DNA of 64,000 bases from Actinomycetes bacterium (GTDB lineage: Bacteria; Actinomycetota; Acidimicrobiia; Acidimicrobiales; RAAP-2): positions 218,386 to 282,385 of the forward strand of contig JAJYBR010000002.1 of assembly GCA_021778895.1 (NCBI GenBank), read 5' to 3'. The position numbers and the translations under genes are program-made. The notes below the pieces were generated by a model, which was given only the letters and a program-made list of their open reading frames with translations, was not told the origin of the DNA and did not search any database. Shown piece after piece: positions 1 to 9,001 of this stretch. Each line of letters starts with the position of its first letter. Position 1 is the first letter of the stretch.

Positions 1-114
1 TCCATCTGGGCGTCAGACCAGGCGCCAGCACGTGTTGGGACAACGTCGAAGTCGGACACGGTCCTCCTGGCGTCGGCGGGGTGGGTCTGCGGTGTCGGCC
101 GACGGGACCACCGG

Positions 115-201
115 TGGTGGGCGAGGCGGGACTTGAACCCGCACGTCCTTTCGAACACAGGCACCTGAAGCCTGCGCGTCTGCCAATTTCGCCACTCGCC
201 C
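115..201 (-). tRNA. tRNA-Leu (anticodon CAG)
   Basis: On the minus strand the sequence folds as a class II tRNA. The acceptor stem pairs 195-201 with 119-125, the anticodon loop TTCAGGT is closed by CAGGC/GCCTG, there is a long variable arm, and the T arm is GCGGG-TTCAAGT-CCCGC. Discriminator A118 is followed by an encoded CCA at 117-115. Anticodon CAG reads CTG, the favoured Leu codon in this GC-rich genome. Confidence 0.96.
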
Positions 202-270
202 GTGGACCCGTCAACCCTAGTCGAACACCGGGAACGTCCGCGACGCCCACTGATTGGCGAGATTCCCCGG

Positions 271-276
271 TACGAT
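271..276 (+). promoter_or_regulatory. -10 box (TACGAT) of the fhaA-pknB cluster
   Basis: TACGAT matches the actinobacterial TANNNT consensus and ends 8 bases before the fhaA ATG at 285. A start point about 7 bases downstream would give a leaderless or nearly leaderless mRNA. No clear -35 and no Shine-Dalgarno are visible. The same geometry recurs across this window. Confidence 0.5.
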
Positions 277-284
277 GAGGGCCT

Positions 285-932
285 ATGGTTTTGCGGGCTG
301 TGGAGAACCGCCTGGAGCGGCTCTTCGAACGGACGTTCTCGCGCTCCTTCTCGAGTGGACTCCAGCCCGTCGAGATCGCGACGCGCATCGTGCGCGAGAT
401 CGACCTGACCCGTCAGCTCTCGGCCGAAGGCCCCCTCTCGCCCAACGACATCAAGGTCTGGCTGGGACCGCGCGACGCGGCCCGCTTCGATGGCTTCCAA
501 GCCGCGCTGGTGCGCGAACTCGAGGAGACGGTGCGCCAGCACGCCTTGTCCGAGGGCTACAACTTCGTGGGTCCGGTCGCGGTCCACGTCTTCATCGACG
601 ACGACGTGCGCGGCGGGGACGTCGCCGTGGAGACGGCCTTCGTGGGCGGCGAGCGCGAGCCGCGCCTGCTGCTCGATGACGGGCGCTCCTTCACCGTCAC
701 CGAGAAACCGCTGGTCGTGGGCCGGAGCCCGGCGGTCCCGGTCGTGATCAACGACGCCAACGTCTCGCGCCAGCACGCCGAGTTCTGGCGCACCACCGAG
801 GGCGTGGCGGTGCGCGATCTGCACTCCACCAATGGCACCTTCGTCAACGGGCACCGGGTGAGCGCGGTGTCGCTGTCGCCGCGCGACGATGTGACGATCG
901 GGCCGGTCCACCTGCGGATTGAGCTCGTTTGA
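285..932 (+). CDS. fhaA: FhaA-type protein (DUF3662 + FHA domain)
   Basis: 215 residues. Residues ~1-115 match the DUF3662 domain that opens actinobacterial FhaA proteins (LERLFERTFSRSF, then QPVEIATRIVREID). A C-terminal FHA domain (~128-212) shows VGRS, SRQHAEF and STNGTFVNG, the phosphothreonine-binding loops. FhaA proteins bind phosphorylated partners of the PknA/PknB kinases and act in peptidoglycan synthesis control at the membrane. This version is short because the long Gly/Pro-rich linker of mycobacterial FhaA is missing. First gene of the cluster. Its TGA overlaps the TTG start of fhaB by four bases. Confidence 0.93.
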   Translation: MVLRAVENRLERLFERTFSRSFSSGLQPVEIATRIVREIDLTRQLSAEGPLSPNDIKVWLGPRDAARFDGFQAALVRELEETVRQHALSEGYNFVGPVAVHVFIDDDVRGGDVAVETAFVGGEREPRLLLDDGRSFTVTEKPLVVGRSPAVPVVINDANVSRQHAEFWRTTEGVAVRDLHSTNGTFVNGHRVSAVSLSPRDDVTIGPVHLRIELV

Positions 933-1372
933 CGCTCGCGTCCACCAGCTACGCGGCGGTGATCCGACCGCTCCAATTGCTGGTCATGATCATCGTCCTG
1001 CTCTTCTTCCTGCGCATCCTGCGCGTGGCAGCAGTGCAGGCTCGGCCCGCCGAGGGACGCCAGGAGCGCCGCAGTCGACGAGGGCCGCTCGCCCTGGAGT
1101 TCGTCGAGCCCCGGGACCGCCAAGGCGAGCGCGTCGAGGTGGAGGGTGCCGTCATCGTCGGGCGGGGCTCGGACTGCGACATCGCGATCGGCGACTCCTA
1201 CCTGTCGACGCGACACGCCCGCTTCGCCAGCGCGGAAGGTGCGCTGTCCATCGAGGACCTCAACTCCACCAACGGCACCTTCGTGAACGACAAGCCCGTG
1301 CGCGGCCGCATGGACCTGTCGCGAGGAGATCGCATCCGCCTCGGAAGCGTGCTTCTCCAGGTGGTGCGGTGA
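929..1372 (+). CDS. fhaB: FhaB/FipA-type membrane-anchored FHA protein
   Basis: 147 residues, TTG start overlapping the fhaA stop (TTGA), which implies translational coupling. An N-terminal membrane helix (~8-28, LQLLVMIIVLLFFLRILRV) is followed by a linker and a C-terminal FHA domain (~65-145) with VGRGSDCDIAI, STRHARF and STNGTFVN. In relatives this protein is phosphorylated by PknA/PknB and links signalling to the division machinery. The order FhaA-FhaB-PstP is conserved in Actinobacteria. Confidence 0.92.
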   Translation: MTLASTSYAAVIRPLQLLVMIIVLLFFLRILRVAAVQARPAEGRQERRSRRGPLALEFVEPRDRQGERVEVEGAVIVGRGSDCDIAIGDSYLSTRHARFASAEGALSIEDLNSTNGTFVNDKPVRGRMDLSRGDRIRLGSVLLQVVR

Positions 1373-2592
1373 CCCGCTGGCGCTTCGCCATCGGCACCGA
1401 TCAGGGTCTGGTGCGGGCGACCAACGAGGACGCCCTGCACGCCGACGCGACCATCGCCGTCGTGGCCGACGGCATGGGGGGACACGCGGCGGGCGAGGTC
1501 GCCTCGGCGCTGGCCGTCGCGACGCTCGTGCCCGCGTTCCACCAGGACGAGACCGTCGAGGGACTGGTCCGTGCGGTCCAGGCAGCCAACGTCGCGGTGC
1601 ACGCCGATGCCCGCGCCGACCCCGACCACGCCGGGATGGGCACCACGGCGATCATCCTGGCGCTCACCGCCGAGGACTCGGGCCGCGTGGTCCCCACGGT
1701 CTGCAACGTCGGGGACTCGCGGGCCTACCAGCTGCGCGACGGGGCGCTCCGCCTGCTCAGTCGCGACCACAGCGTGGTCGAGGAGTGGGTGCGCATGGGG
1801 CGACTGACGGCCGAGGAGGCCGCCGTGCATCCTCGCCGCCACCAGTTGACCCGGGTCCTCGGGGTCGGTCCCGTCGTCGAGGTCGACGTGGACTCGGTCG
1901 CCGTCCAGCCGGGTGACCGTGTGCTGCTGTGCAGTGACGGGCTGACCAACGAACTGGACGCGAATCGCCTGGCCAGTCTGGCCAGTCCGCCCATGCCGCT
2001 CGAGGACGCGGCCGAGTCACTGGTCAGCGCGGCCCTCGAGGCGGGCGGGCACGACAATGTCTCGGTCATCCTCCTCGAGTTCGACGAGGTCGAGGAGGCT
2101 GCCCGACCCGTGCACCGCACCGTCGCGACGGCTCCGGTTGCTGAGCCGCGGGCCCGCGCCCACGCGCGCCGCCGGCCGCGCCGCGTCACGTGGCGCGCGG
2201 CCGCCGCGTTGCTCCTCTTCGCCGGCGTCGTCGCGGGAGCCGTCGGCGTGTTGCGGTGGTACGCCTACTCGAGCTACTACCTGGCCGGCGACAAGGGTCT
2301 GATCACCGTGTACCGGGGCCAGCCTTCGGGGATCCTGTGGTTCCATCCGCGGCGGATCCTGTCGACGACGTATCCGGTCGCGCATCTGCGACCCGTCGAC
2401 CGGCGCGCCCTGGCCACCACGATCGCCGAGCCCTCGCTCAAGGCCGCGCTGAACTACGCCACCTATCTGAACCACGCCTGGCACCTGACCCGCCAGTCCC
2501 AGATCGCGGCCACGACGACCACCACGACGACCACCACGACTACTGTGGCGCCCACGACGACGACGACCGCACGACGCGGGACGAGTGGCTGA
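1369..2592 (+). CDS. pstP: PP2C-type Ser/Thr protein phosphatase PstP
   Basis: 407 residues from the GTG at 1369, which overlaps the fhaB stop (GTGA). The catalytic PP2C domain (~1-240) carries the metal-binding motifs DGMGGHAAGE (~34), GDSRAY, SDGLTN and GGHDNVSV. A single transmembrane helix follows at about 277-297, then an extracytoplasmic tail ending in a threonine tract. PstP dephosphorylates the Ser/Thr kinases, FHA proteins and PBPs of this cluster. An in-frame extension further upstream would run through fhaB, so the coupled GTG is preferred. Confidence 0.94.
   Translation: MTRWRFAIGTDQGLVRATNEDALHADATIAVVADGMGGHAAGEVASALAVATLVPAFHQDETVEGLVRAVQAANVAVHADARADPDHAGMGTTAIILALTAEDSGRVVPTVCNVGDSRAYQLRDGALRLLSRDHSVVEEWVRMGRLTAEEAAVHPRRHQLTRVLGVGPVVEVDVDSVAVQPGDRVLLCSDGLTNELDANRLASLASPPMPLEDAAESLVSAALEAGGHDNVSVILLEFDEVEEAARPVHRTVATAPVAEPRARAHARRRPRRVTWRAAAALLLFAGVVAGAVGVLRWYAYSSYYLAGDKGLITVYRGQPSGILWFHPRRILSTTYPVAHLRPVDRRALATTIAEPSLKAALNYATYLNHAWHLTRQSQIAATTTTTTTTTTTVAPTTTTTARRGTSG
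2511..2574 (+). repeat. ACN (poly-threonine) microsatellite in the pstP tail
   Basis: A run of ACG/ACC codons encodes eleven consecutive Thr, interrupted by VAP and followed by five more. It lies outside the membrane after the single helix of PstP. It may be a flexible or O-mannosylated stalk, but nothing in the sequence proves this. Confidence 0.8.
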
Positions 2593-2595
2593 GCC

Positions 2596-4095
2596 ATGGC
2601 GCGCCGGCTCCAGGTTCTAGCCATCGGACTCCTAGTCCTGTTCGCGATCCTGGCCGCCCAGGCGGTCAACGTCCAATACGTGCGGGCCCCCGCCCTGGAT
2701 GCCTCGTCGCTGAACCCCCGCAACACCGAGGCTGGACTGCAGTACCCGCGCGGGGAGATCGTGGCGTCGGACGGCTCGATCTTGGCCGAGTCGGTGCCGG
2801 CGACCACGGGCTACTACCAATGGCGCCGGGTGTACCCCTTCGGCGCCCTCACCTCGGGGCTCGTCGGCTTCGCCTCGCCGTCCTACGGCACCTGGGCCCT
2901 GGAGGCCGAGTACGACCAGTACCTGATCGCCCACGCCCAGCCCGCCCGCACCTTGGCCCAGGTGCTGGCTCCGACCAAAGCGGCCGACTCGGTCACGGTC
3001 ACCCTGGAGCCCCAGCTCCAGCGCGTGGCCGCCCAGGCGCTGGCCGGCCGCAACGGCGCCGCGGTCGTGCTCGACCCCCAAACCGGCGGGGTGCTGGCCA
3101 TGTACTCCAACCCGAACTACAACCCGAGCCCCCTGACCTCGTCGTCGTTCGCCGTGGAGGAGAAGGCGTGGAAGAAGTACGTGACCAACAACTCTGAGGG
3201 GTTCCCGCCGCTCGGGTTGATGGCGACCCAGCAGACGTTCCCGCCGGGGTCGACCTTCAAGATCGTGACCACCTCGGCGGTCCTGGTCCACAAGCCCAGC
3301 CTCCTCAACGTGAGCTTCCCCGTGGTGGCGACCATCCACCTGCCCAACTCGAACAAGACGCTGTCCAACTACGCCTTCGTCCCCTGCGGCGGAACGATCG
3401 CCCAGATGCTGCCCCCCTCGTGCGACCAGGGCTACGCCCGGATCGGCCTGGACCTCGGCGGCAGCGCCCTTGCGACGACGGCGGACTCCTACGGCTTCAA
3501 CAGCGTCCCGCCGCTGGACCTTCCGGGCGTCCAGGCCAGCTTCTTCCCCTCGGCGTCGTCGTTCACCTACAACGTCCCGGGTCTGGCCTACTCGGCCATC
3601 GGGCAGCAGAACGTGCGGGCCACCGCGCTGCAGATGGCCCTCGTGGCCGCGGCCGTGGCCAACCACGGGCAGATGATGGCGCCGCACCTGCTCTCCTACA
3701 TCAGCGCGCCCGACGGCTCGACCGTCAAGCGCTACCAGGACTCCGTGTGGCGCCATCCGTTGACCGCCGCGCAAGCGGGGGTGATCATCCCCCTGATGCA
3801 GGACGTCGCCAAGTACGGGACCGCCGGCGGCATCTTCCCGTCGTGGGCCGACGTGGGCGCCAAGACCGGGACGTCCCAGGTCGGCAACTCCGTGCAGAAC
3901 ACCGACGACTGGATGATCGCCTTCGCCCCGGCCAGCAACCCGACGGTGGCCGTGGCGGTGACGCTTCCCTACCAGGTGACCTCGGCCACCGGGGCATCGA
4001 TCGCGGGTCCGGTCGTCAAGTGCCTCATCGAGGGTGCCCTGTCCCTCCAGGCCGGCCGGCCGGCCTCCGGAACGGCGACGACGTGTCCGAAGTGA
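2596..4095 (+). CDS. pbpA: PbpA, class B penicillin-binding protein (transpeptidase)
   Basis: 499 residues. N-terminal signal anchor (~5-25), then an NTD (~30-150) and a transpeptidase domain with the active-site STFK at 219-222 (PPGSTFKIVTT), an SxN-like SCD (~275) and KTG at about 422 (AKTGTSQV). It cross-links peptidoglycan for growth or septation and is a known PknB-cluster member in mycobacteria. It starts three bases after pstP. The glycosyltransferase partner RodA/FtsW, usually between pstP and pbpA, is not here. Confidence 0.93.
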   Translation: MARRLQVLAIGLLVLFAILAAQAVNVQYVRAPALDASSLNPRNTEAGLQYPRGEIVASDGSILAESVPATTGYYQWRRVYPFGALTSGLVGFASPSYGTWALEAEYDQYLIAHAQPARTLAQVLAPTKAADSVTVTLEPQLQRVAAQALAGRNGAAVVLDPQTGGVLAMYSNPNYNPSPLTSSSFAVEEKAWKKYVTNNSEGFPPLGLMATQQTFPPGSTFKIVTTSAVLVHKPSLLNVSFPVVATIHLPNSNKTLSNYAFVPCGGTIAQMLPPSCDQGYARIGLDLGGSALATTADSYGFNSVPPLDLPGVQASFFPSASSFTYNVPGLAYSAIGQQNVRATALQMALVAAAVANHGQMMAPHLLSYISAPDGSTVKRYQDSVWRHPLTAAQAGVIIPLMQDVAKYGTAGGIFPSWADVGAKTGTSQVGNSVQNTDDWMIAFAPASNPTVAVAVTLPYQVTSATGASIAGPVVKCLIEGALSLQAGRPASGTATTCPK

Positions 4096-4160
4096 CGAGT
4101 CTCTGTGTATCCCCTGTGACGGGTCGCTGTCGCGACGCCACGACGTAGGCTGGAGCGGAT

Positions 4161-6062
4161 ATGGAGGCAGTGACCGAGCAGCGCGTGTACTCCAATCGCT
4201 ACCAGGTCACGCACCTCATTGCGCGGGGCGGGATGGCGCTCGTCTATCGGGCCCAGGACCTCCTCCTCAACCGGCCCGTCGCCCTGAAGATCCTCTACCC
4301 GGAGCTCTCGGTCGACGCCACCTTCGTGGAGCGATTCCGCCGTGAGGCCCAGGCCGCGGCGAACCTGTCGCACCCCAACATCGTCCCCGTCTTCGACTGG
4401 GGCCAGGACGGCGACACCTACTTCATCGTCATGGAGCTCGTCGAGGGCACCTCGCTGGCCGAGATGCTGCGGCGCTCGCGTCAGCTGACCCCGTCGCAGG
4501 CCGCCCAGATCACCGCCCAGGTGGCGGCGGCCCTGGGCTACGCCCACCGGGCCGGCGTCGTCCACCGGGACATCAAGCCGGGCAACGTCCTCATCACCCT
4601 GGACGGGCAGGTGAAGGTCACGGACTTCGGCATCGCCCAAGCCGTGGCCAGCGAGGACCACCTGGCCGAGGCCGGCTCGGTGATGGGCACCGCGACGTAC
4701 TTCTCGCCCGAGCAGGCCGAGGGTGCCGCAGTCGACGGCCGCAGCGACGTCTACTCCCTCGGCGTCGTGCTCTACGAGCTGCTGGTGGGCCGTCCGCCCT
4801 TCGTGGGCGACACGCCGGTCGCCGTCTCGAGCCAGCACGTCCACAGCACGGTGCCGCCGCCCTCGGAGTTCTCGACCACCGTGCCCAGTGACCTGGAGGC
4901 GATCGTCATGGTCGCCCTGGCCAAGTCGCCCGCCGAGCGCTACCAGAGCGCCGACGAGTTGCGCGCCGACCTGGTCCGCTTCACCGACGGCCAGCCGGTG
5001 CACGCGGCCGCGCGCGACGGCGCGTACTTCGGGCCGGACGTCACGCGCTCGGTGAGCACGGTGGCGCCCGCCGATCGCACCCAGGCCGTGCCCGTGACGC
5101 CCCCGGCCGGCCGGACCCGCCGCCAGCGTGAACCCCGCAGCTCCGTCGCGGGACTGGTGATCACGATCATCGTCCTGATTCTCCTGGCGGGTGGCGGGTT
5201 CGCCTACCTGCGCCTGAGCGCCGCACCGACCACCTTCGGCGTGCCGAACGTCGTGGGCCAGGACGTCACCACGGCGTCGGCCACGTTGATCTCGGACAAC
5301 CTGATCGTCGGGACCACCAAGCTGGTGCACGCCCCCCAGGCCAATGGCACCGTGATCTCGACGGTCCCCAAGGCCGGCAAGATGGTCAAGAAGGGCGCCA
5401 TCATCACGCTGACGGTGAGCCAGGGACCGGCCCCGGTGGCCGTGACCGTGCCCGATGAGACCGGCAAGCAGCTGTCCGCGGCCCTCAGTGCCCTCCAGCA
5501 GCTCGGGCTCACCGTGAAGGTCAACCAGGTGCAGAGCGCCCCGACGGCGGGTGCCCCCAACACCGTGCTGACGCAGGTGCCCGCGGGAGGGACCAACTCG
5601 CACAAGGGGGCCACGGTGACCTTGACGGTCCTGGCCTCGGGTGCGACCTTCCCGCTGCCCAACGTCCAGGGGCAGACGAGCGTCCAAGCCGCATCGTCCC
5701 TCGGCCAGTACGGCCTGTCGGTCAGCGGGACCACGGCCTCGGCGTGCTCGAATTCCATCGCCACGGGCTCGGTGCTGCGCACGGTGCCCGCGGCGGGGCA
5801 GATGGTCAGCTCGGGCACCTCGATCGAGCTGGTGACCTCGTCGGGGGTCTGCCAGGTGGTCGTGCCCAACGTGATCGGCAAGACGGTCCCCGAAGCCTCG
5901 AGCACGTTGTCCAGCCAGGGACTGGTTCTCGGGCAGATCAGCGACGCGCTGCCCACCGACTGCCTCACGCCGGGAACGTCGGGTGAGATCACCAGCCAGA
6001 ACCCGGGTCCGGGGATCTCGGCGCCCTTCAACTCCACCGTCGATGTGACGGTCTGCCCGTAG
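4161..6062 (+). CDS. pknB: PknB-type Ser/Thr protein kinase with PASTA repeats
   Basis: 633 residues. Kinase domain ~14-275: glycine loop ARGGMA (21-26), Lys43, HRDIKPGNV (HRD 135-137), DFG 155-157. A juxtamembrane linker leads to a transmembrane helix (~330-352) and four extracellular PASTA domains, beginning VPNVVGQ, VTVPDETGK, FPLPNVQGQ and VVVPNVIGK, that bind muropeptides/lipid II in relatives. It phosphorylates division and wall enzymes. A TAGGCT box lies nine bases before the ATG, so it may have its own promoter despite the 65-bp gap after pbpA. No pknA paralogue is present. Confidence 0.95.
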   Translation: MEAVTEQRVYSNRYQVTHLIARGGMALVYRAQDLLLNRPVALKILYPELSVDATFVERFRREAQAAANLSHPNIVPVFDWGQDGDTYFIVMELVEGTSLAEMLRRSRQLTPSQAAQITAQVAAALGYAHRAGVVHRDIKPGNVLITLDGQVKVTDFGIAQAVASEDHLAEAGSVMGTATYFSPEQAEGAAVDGRSDVYSLGVVLYELLVGRPPFVGDTPVAVSSQHVHSTVPPPSEFSTTVPSDLEAIVMVALAKSPAERYQSADELRADLVRFTDGQPVHAAARDGAYFGPDVTRSVSTVAPADRTQAVPVTPPAGRTRRQREPRSSVAGLVITIIVLILLAGGGFAYLRLSAAPTTFGVPNVVGQDVTTASATLISDNLIVGTTKLVHAPQANGTVISTVPKAGKMVKKGAIITLTVSQGPAPVAVTVPDETGKQLSAALSALQQLGLTVKVNQVQSAPTAGAPNTVLTQVPAGGTNSHKGATVTLTVLASGATFPLPNVQGQTSVQAASSLGQYGLSVSGTTASACSNSIATGSVLRTVPAAGQMVSSGTSIELVTSSGVCQVVVPNVIGKTVPEASSTLSSQGLVLGQISDALPTDCLTPGTSGEITSQNPGPGISAPFNSTVDVTVCP

Positions 6063-6093
6063 GCGCCAGCCCGGTTCGCTAACATCGACAGCC

Positions 6094-6369
6094 ATGGCGG
6101 TTCACGGGGCCAAGCGGCGCACCAGCAAGACGATGGGCCGGTACATGTCGGCCGATCAGCGGGGTCGCTACACGCCGCCGCGTCCCGCGACGGCCAGCCA
6201 CTCAGCCCATTGGTACGGCTGGATGCTGCTCGACATGCTGCTGTTCGGGCTCTTGGTCATCGTGCTGAATTACCTGCAGGTGCTGCCGGGATCGACCTCG
6301 CCGTGGTACCTGGTGATCGGTCTCGTCTCGCTGTTCGTGGCCTTCTACCTGGCCACGCGCTACCGCTGA
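6094..6369 (+). CDS. crgA: CrgA-like division/septation protein
   Basis: 91 residues with a basic cytoplasmic N-terminus and two transmembrane helices (~47-64 and ~71-87) separated by a short loop, ending in the ATRYR tail. This matches the CrgA family, which recruits FtsI/FtsZ partners in Actinobacteria and sits beside pknB in many genomes. A TAACAT -10 box ends eight bases before the ATG, so the gene is probably leaderless. Its TGA abuts the stop codon of the convergent thiolase. Confidence 0.88.
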   Translation: MAVHGAKRRTSKTMGRYMSADQRGRYTPPRPATASHSAHWYGWMLLDMLLFGLLVIVLNYLQVLPGSTSPWYLVIGLVSLFVAFYLATRYR

Positions 6370-7545
6370 TCAGCCCAGCCGCTCGATGATGGTGGCGTTG
6401 GCCAGCCCGCCGCCCTCGCACATGGTCTGGAGGCCGTAGCGGCCCCCGGTGCGCTCGAGTTCGTTGAGGAGCGTCGCCATGAGCTTGGTGCCCGAGGCGC
6501 CCAGGGGGTGCCCCAGCGCGATGGCTCCGCCATTGACGTTGACCCGGTCGAGGTCCGCGTGCAGCTCACGCTGCCAGGCCAGGACGACCGGCGCGAAGGC
6601 CTCGTTGATCTCCACCAGGTCGATGTCGTCGATCGACAGGCCCGCGCGGGCCAGGATCTTCTGGGTGGCCGGGATGGGACCCGTGAGCATGCTGACCGGA
6701 TCCACCCCCGCCAGGGCGAAGGCGTGGAACCGGGCGCGGGGCCGCAGGCCGAGCGACGCGGCACGCTCCTCGCTCATCACCAGGGCGGCCGATGCGCCGT
6801 CGGTGATCTGGGAGGAGTTGCCCGCCGTGATGCGCCCCCCCTCCACGAACGCGGGACGGAGCGCCGCCAGTGCCTCGAGCGAGGTGTCGGGCCGGATGCC
6901 CTCGTCGACGCGCAGCAGGGTCTCGGTGTCACGGCCCTCGTCATCGCGCACCGCGACGGGAAGGATCTCGTGCTCGAAGCGGCCCTCGGCGGTCGCGCGC
7001 GCCGCGCGCCGGTGGCTCTCGAGGCTGAAGGCATCGAGCTCTTCGCGGCTGAGGTCCCACTTCTCGGCGATCATCTCGGCGCCCAGTCCCTGGTTGCGCA
7101 GGCCCCCGACGGGTTCGTAGCGCGCGTTCACGCGGGGACCGAAGGGGTGGCCCGCGTCGTGGCCGATGGACGAGCCCATCGGGACCCGGGTCATCACCTC
7201 GACGCCGGCCGCGACCACCACGTCGTAGGCGCCGGCGAGCACGCCCTGGGCCGCGAAGTGCAGGGCCTGCTGGCTGGAGCCGCACTGGCGATCGACCGTG
7301 GTCGCGGGAACGGACTCGGGCCAGCCGGCCGCGAGCACCGCGTTGCGCCCGACGTTGAAGGCCTGCTCGCCGGTCTGGGAGACGCAGCCCATGATGACGT
7401 CGTCGACCAGGCCGGGGTCCAGGTCGTTGCGCGCGGCCAGGGCGCGCAGCGCCTCCGAGGCCAGGTCGACCGCGTGCCAGTTGCGCAGGCTTCCGTTGCG
7501 CCGGCCCCCCGGCGTGCGCACCACATCAACGATGACGGCACCCAT
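6370..7545 (-). CDS. Acetyl-CoA acetyltransferase (thiolase)
   Basis: 391 residues, full length for thiolase. The acylation cysteine is Cys88 in DRQCGSSQQA; GHPLGASG and CEGGGLANA near the C-terminus supply the second histidine and cysteine. It condenses or cleaves acyl-CoA/acetyl-CoA in beta-oxidation, or forms acetoacetyl-CoA. The ATG is preceded by a good Shine-Dalgarno (GGGAGG). It converges on crgA with no bases between the stops. Whether it is FadA-like or PhaA-like cannot be told from sequence alone. Confidence 0.93.
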   Translation of the reverse strand: MGAVIVDVVRTPGGRRNGSLRNWHAVDLASEALRALAARNDLDPGLVDDVIMGCVSQTGEQAFNVGRNAVLAAGWPESVPATTVDRQCGSSQQALHFAAQGVLAGAYDVVVAAGVEVMTRVPMGSSIGHDAGHPFGPRVNARYEPVGGLRNQGLGAEMIAEKWDLSREELDAFSLESHRRAARATAEGRFEHEILPVAVRDDEGRDTETLLRVDEGIRPDTSLEALAALRPAFVEGGRITAGNSSQITDGASAALVMSEERAASLGLRPRARFHAFALAGVDPVSMLTGPIPATQKILARAGLSIDDIDLVEINEAFAPVVLAWQRELHADLDRVNVNGGAIALGHPLGASGTKLMATLLNELERTGGRYGLQTMCEGGGLANATIIERLG

Positions 7546-7600
7546 GATCCTCCCTTTCCTGGTGGACGTCCGTGAGCCTACCCGGCGGTAAAGTCAGGCG

Positions 7601-8068
7601 ATGACTGGGCGCGACATGGACCGCTGGCTGGGCGACGGGGGCATGGCCCTGGTGGGGGCACTCGGGGCGAGCCTGCAGCGCTACGGCGTCGACGGCGAGA
7701 ACCTGGGCTGGGTCGAGGGCGAGTTCGCGCCCACCGAGCTGGCGTGCAATCCCCACGGGCTGGTCCAGGCCGGCGTGCACGCCACGGTGCTCGACGCGGC
7801 CATGAACTTCGCCATCAATGCCGCCCTCAGCACCGGCGATCGGGCCGAGGCCACGTTGGAGATCGGGACCGAGCTGCTGCGCGCCGCCCGCCAGGGCACG
7901 ACCTACGGGGTGCGCGGCGAGGTCGTGCGCCTCACCCGTCGCATCGCCTTCGCCGAGGCCCGCGTCGTTGACGGCGAGGGCCGGCCCGTCAGCCGGGCCA
8001 CGGCGACGTTCCTCGTGCGCCGGGCCGAGGGCGGGTCAGCCGAGGTGGGTGGCCGGGATCTGTCCTAG
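7601..8068 (+). CDS. PaaI-family hot-dog thioesterase
   Basis: 155 residues with a single 4HBT hot-dog fold. NPHGLVQAGVHATVLDAAMN is the PaaI-type active-site helix region (the HGG-like motif, with the aspartate in LDAAMN). It probably hydrolyses medium-chain or aryl acyl-CoA. A TAAAGT -10 box ends six bases before the ATG, so it is leaderless. Its 3' end overlaps the convergent pirin gene by 33 bases. It is divergent from the thiolase across a 55-bp gap. Confidence 0.85.
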   Translation: MTGRDMDRWLGDGGMALVGALGASLQRYGVDGENLGWVEGEFAPTELACNPHGLVQAGVHATVLDAAMNFAINAALSTGDRAEATLEIGTELLRAARQGTTYGVRGEVVRLTRRIAFAEARVVDGEGRPVSRATATFLVRRAEGGSAEVGGRDLS

Positions 8069-8992
8069 GCGTCCGGCCTGGTAGTCGTCGAAGGCCTGGA
8101 CCAGCTCGGCGCGCGTGTTCATGACGAACGGGCCGTAAGCGGCGACCGGCTCGCCGATGGGCTGGCCCCCGAGGACCAGCACCTCGAACGCCTCGGTGCG
8201 CGAGTCCTGGTGCTCGTCGGCCGCCAGCACCAGGACGTCGCCGTCGCGGTGGACGGCCAGCTGGCTGGCGCGCAGCGGCCGACGATCGTCGCCGACCGTG
8301 CCCGAGCCCGCCAGCGCGTACGTCAGGGCGTTGAAGCTCGGGTCCCAGGGCAGCACCAGGTGGGCACCGGGCAGCAAGGTGACGTGGGCCAGGGCGATCG
8401 GAGTGTGGGTCACACCGGGCCCGGCGAACCCGCCCACCGTCCCGGCCACGACGCGCACGATCACGTCGCCATCGGACGAGGTCACCAGGGGCACGGCGTG
8501 GGCCGCGATGTCCTGGTAGCGCGGTGGGGTCATCTTGGTGCTGGCGGGCAGGTTCACCCAGAGCTGGATGCCGTGGAACCGGCCGCCGGAGGTGACCAGC
8601 GACTCGGGCGGCCGCTCGATGTGCAAGATGCCCGCGCCCGCGGTCATCCACTGCGTGGCACCGTTCTCGATGACGCCACCACCGCCGATGGAGTCCTGGT
8701 GCACGAAGATGCCGTCGATCATGTACGTCACCGTCTCGAAGCCGCGGTGGGGGTGCCAGGGAGTCCCCTTGGGCTCGCCGGGCGCGTAGTCGACCTCACC
8801 CATCTGGTCCATGTGCACGAAGGGGTCCAGGTCGCCCAGGCTGACGCCGGCGAAGGCGCGATAGACGGGGAATCCCTCCCCTTCGAGACCCGCGGGGGCG
8901 GTCGTGACGGTGGTGACCCGCCGAGCGCGCTGCGTGGGTTCGGGTGCAGCCAGGTGCGGCAGCGTCAGCGGATCAGCGGTGACGGCAGGCAT
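8036..8992 (-). CDS. Pirin family cupin protein
   Basis: 318 residues with two cupin barrels. The N-terminal barrel has the metal-ligand stretch WHPHRGFETVTY and a later HIERPP segment; the C-terminal pirin domain is complete. Pirins are Fe-dependent; some are quercetinases, others have unknown roles. A TAGCCT -10 box (8999-9004, minus strand) overlaps the stop of the upstream gene and lies six bases before the ATG, giving a leaderless transcript. The 3' end overlaps the convergent thioesterase. Confidence 0.9.
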   Translation of the reverse strand: MPAVTADPLTLPHLAAPEPTQRARRVTTVTTAPAGLEGEGFPVYRAFAGVSLGDLDPFVHMDQMGEVDYAPGEPKGTPWHPHRGFETVTYMIDGIFVHQDSIGGGGVIENGATQWMTAGAGILHIERPPESLVTSGGRFHGIQLWVNLPASTKMTPPRYQDIAAHAVPLVTSSDGDVIVRVVAGTVGGFAGPGVTHTPIALAHVTLLPGAHLVLPWDPSFNALTYALAGSGTVGDDRRPLRASQLAVHRDGDVLVLAADEHQDSRTEAFEVLVLGGQPIGEPVAAYGPFVMNTRAELVQAFDDYQAGRLGQIPATHLG

Positions 8993-9001
8993 GATCCCAG
9001 G

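Noticed and set aside
3969..6095. 708-codon minus-strand open frame opposite pknB
   Set aside because: It is antisense to a clear kinase with PASTA domains. Long antisense frames are expected at this GC content.
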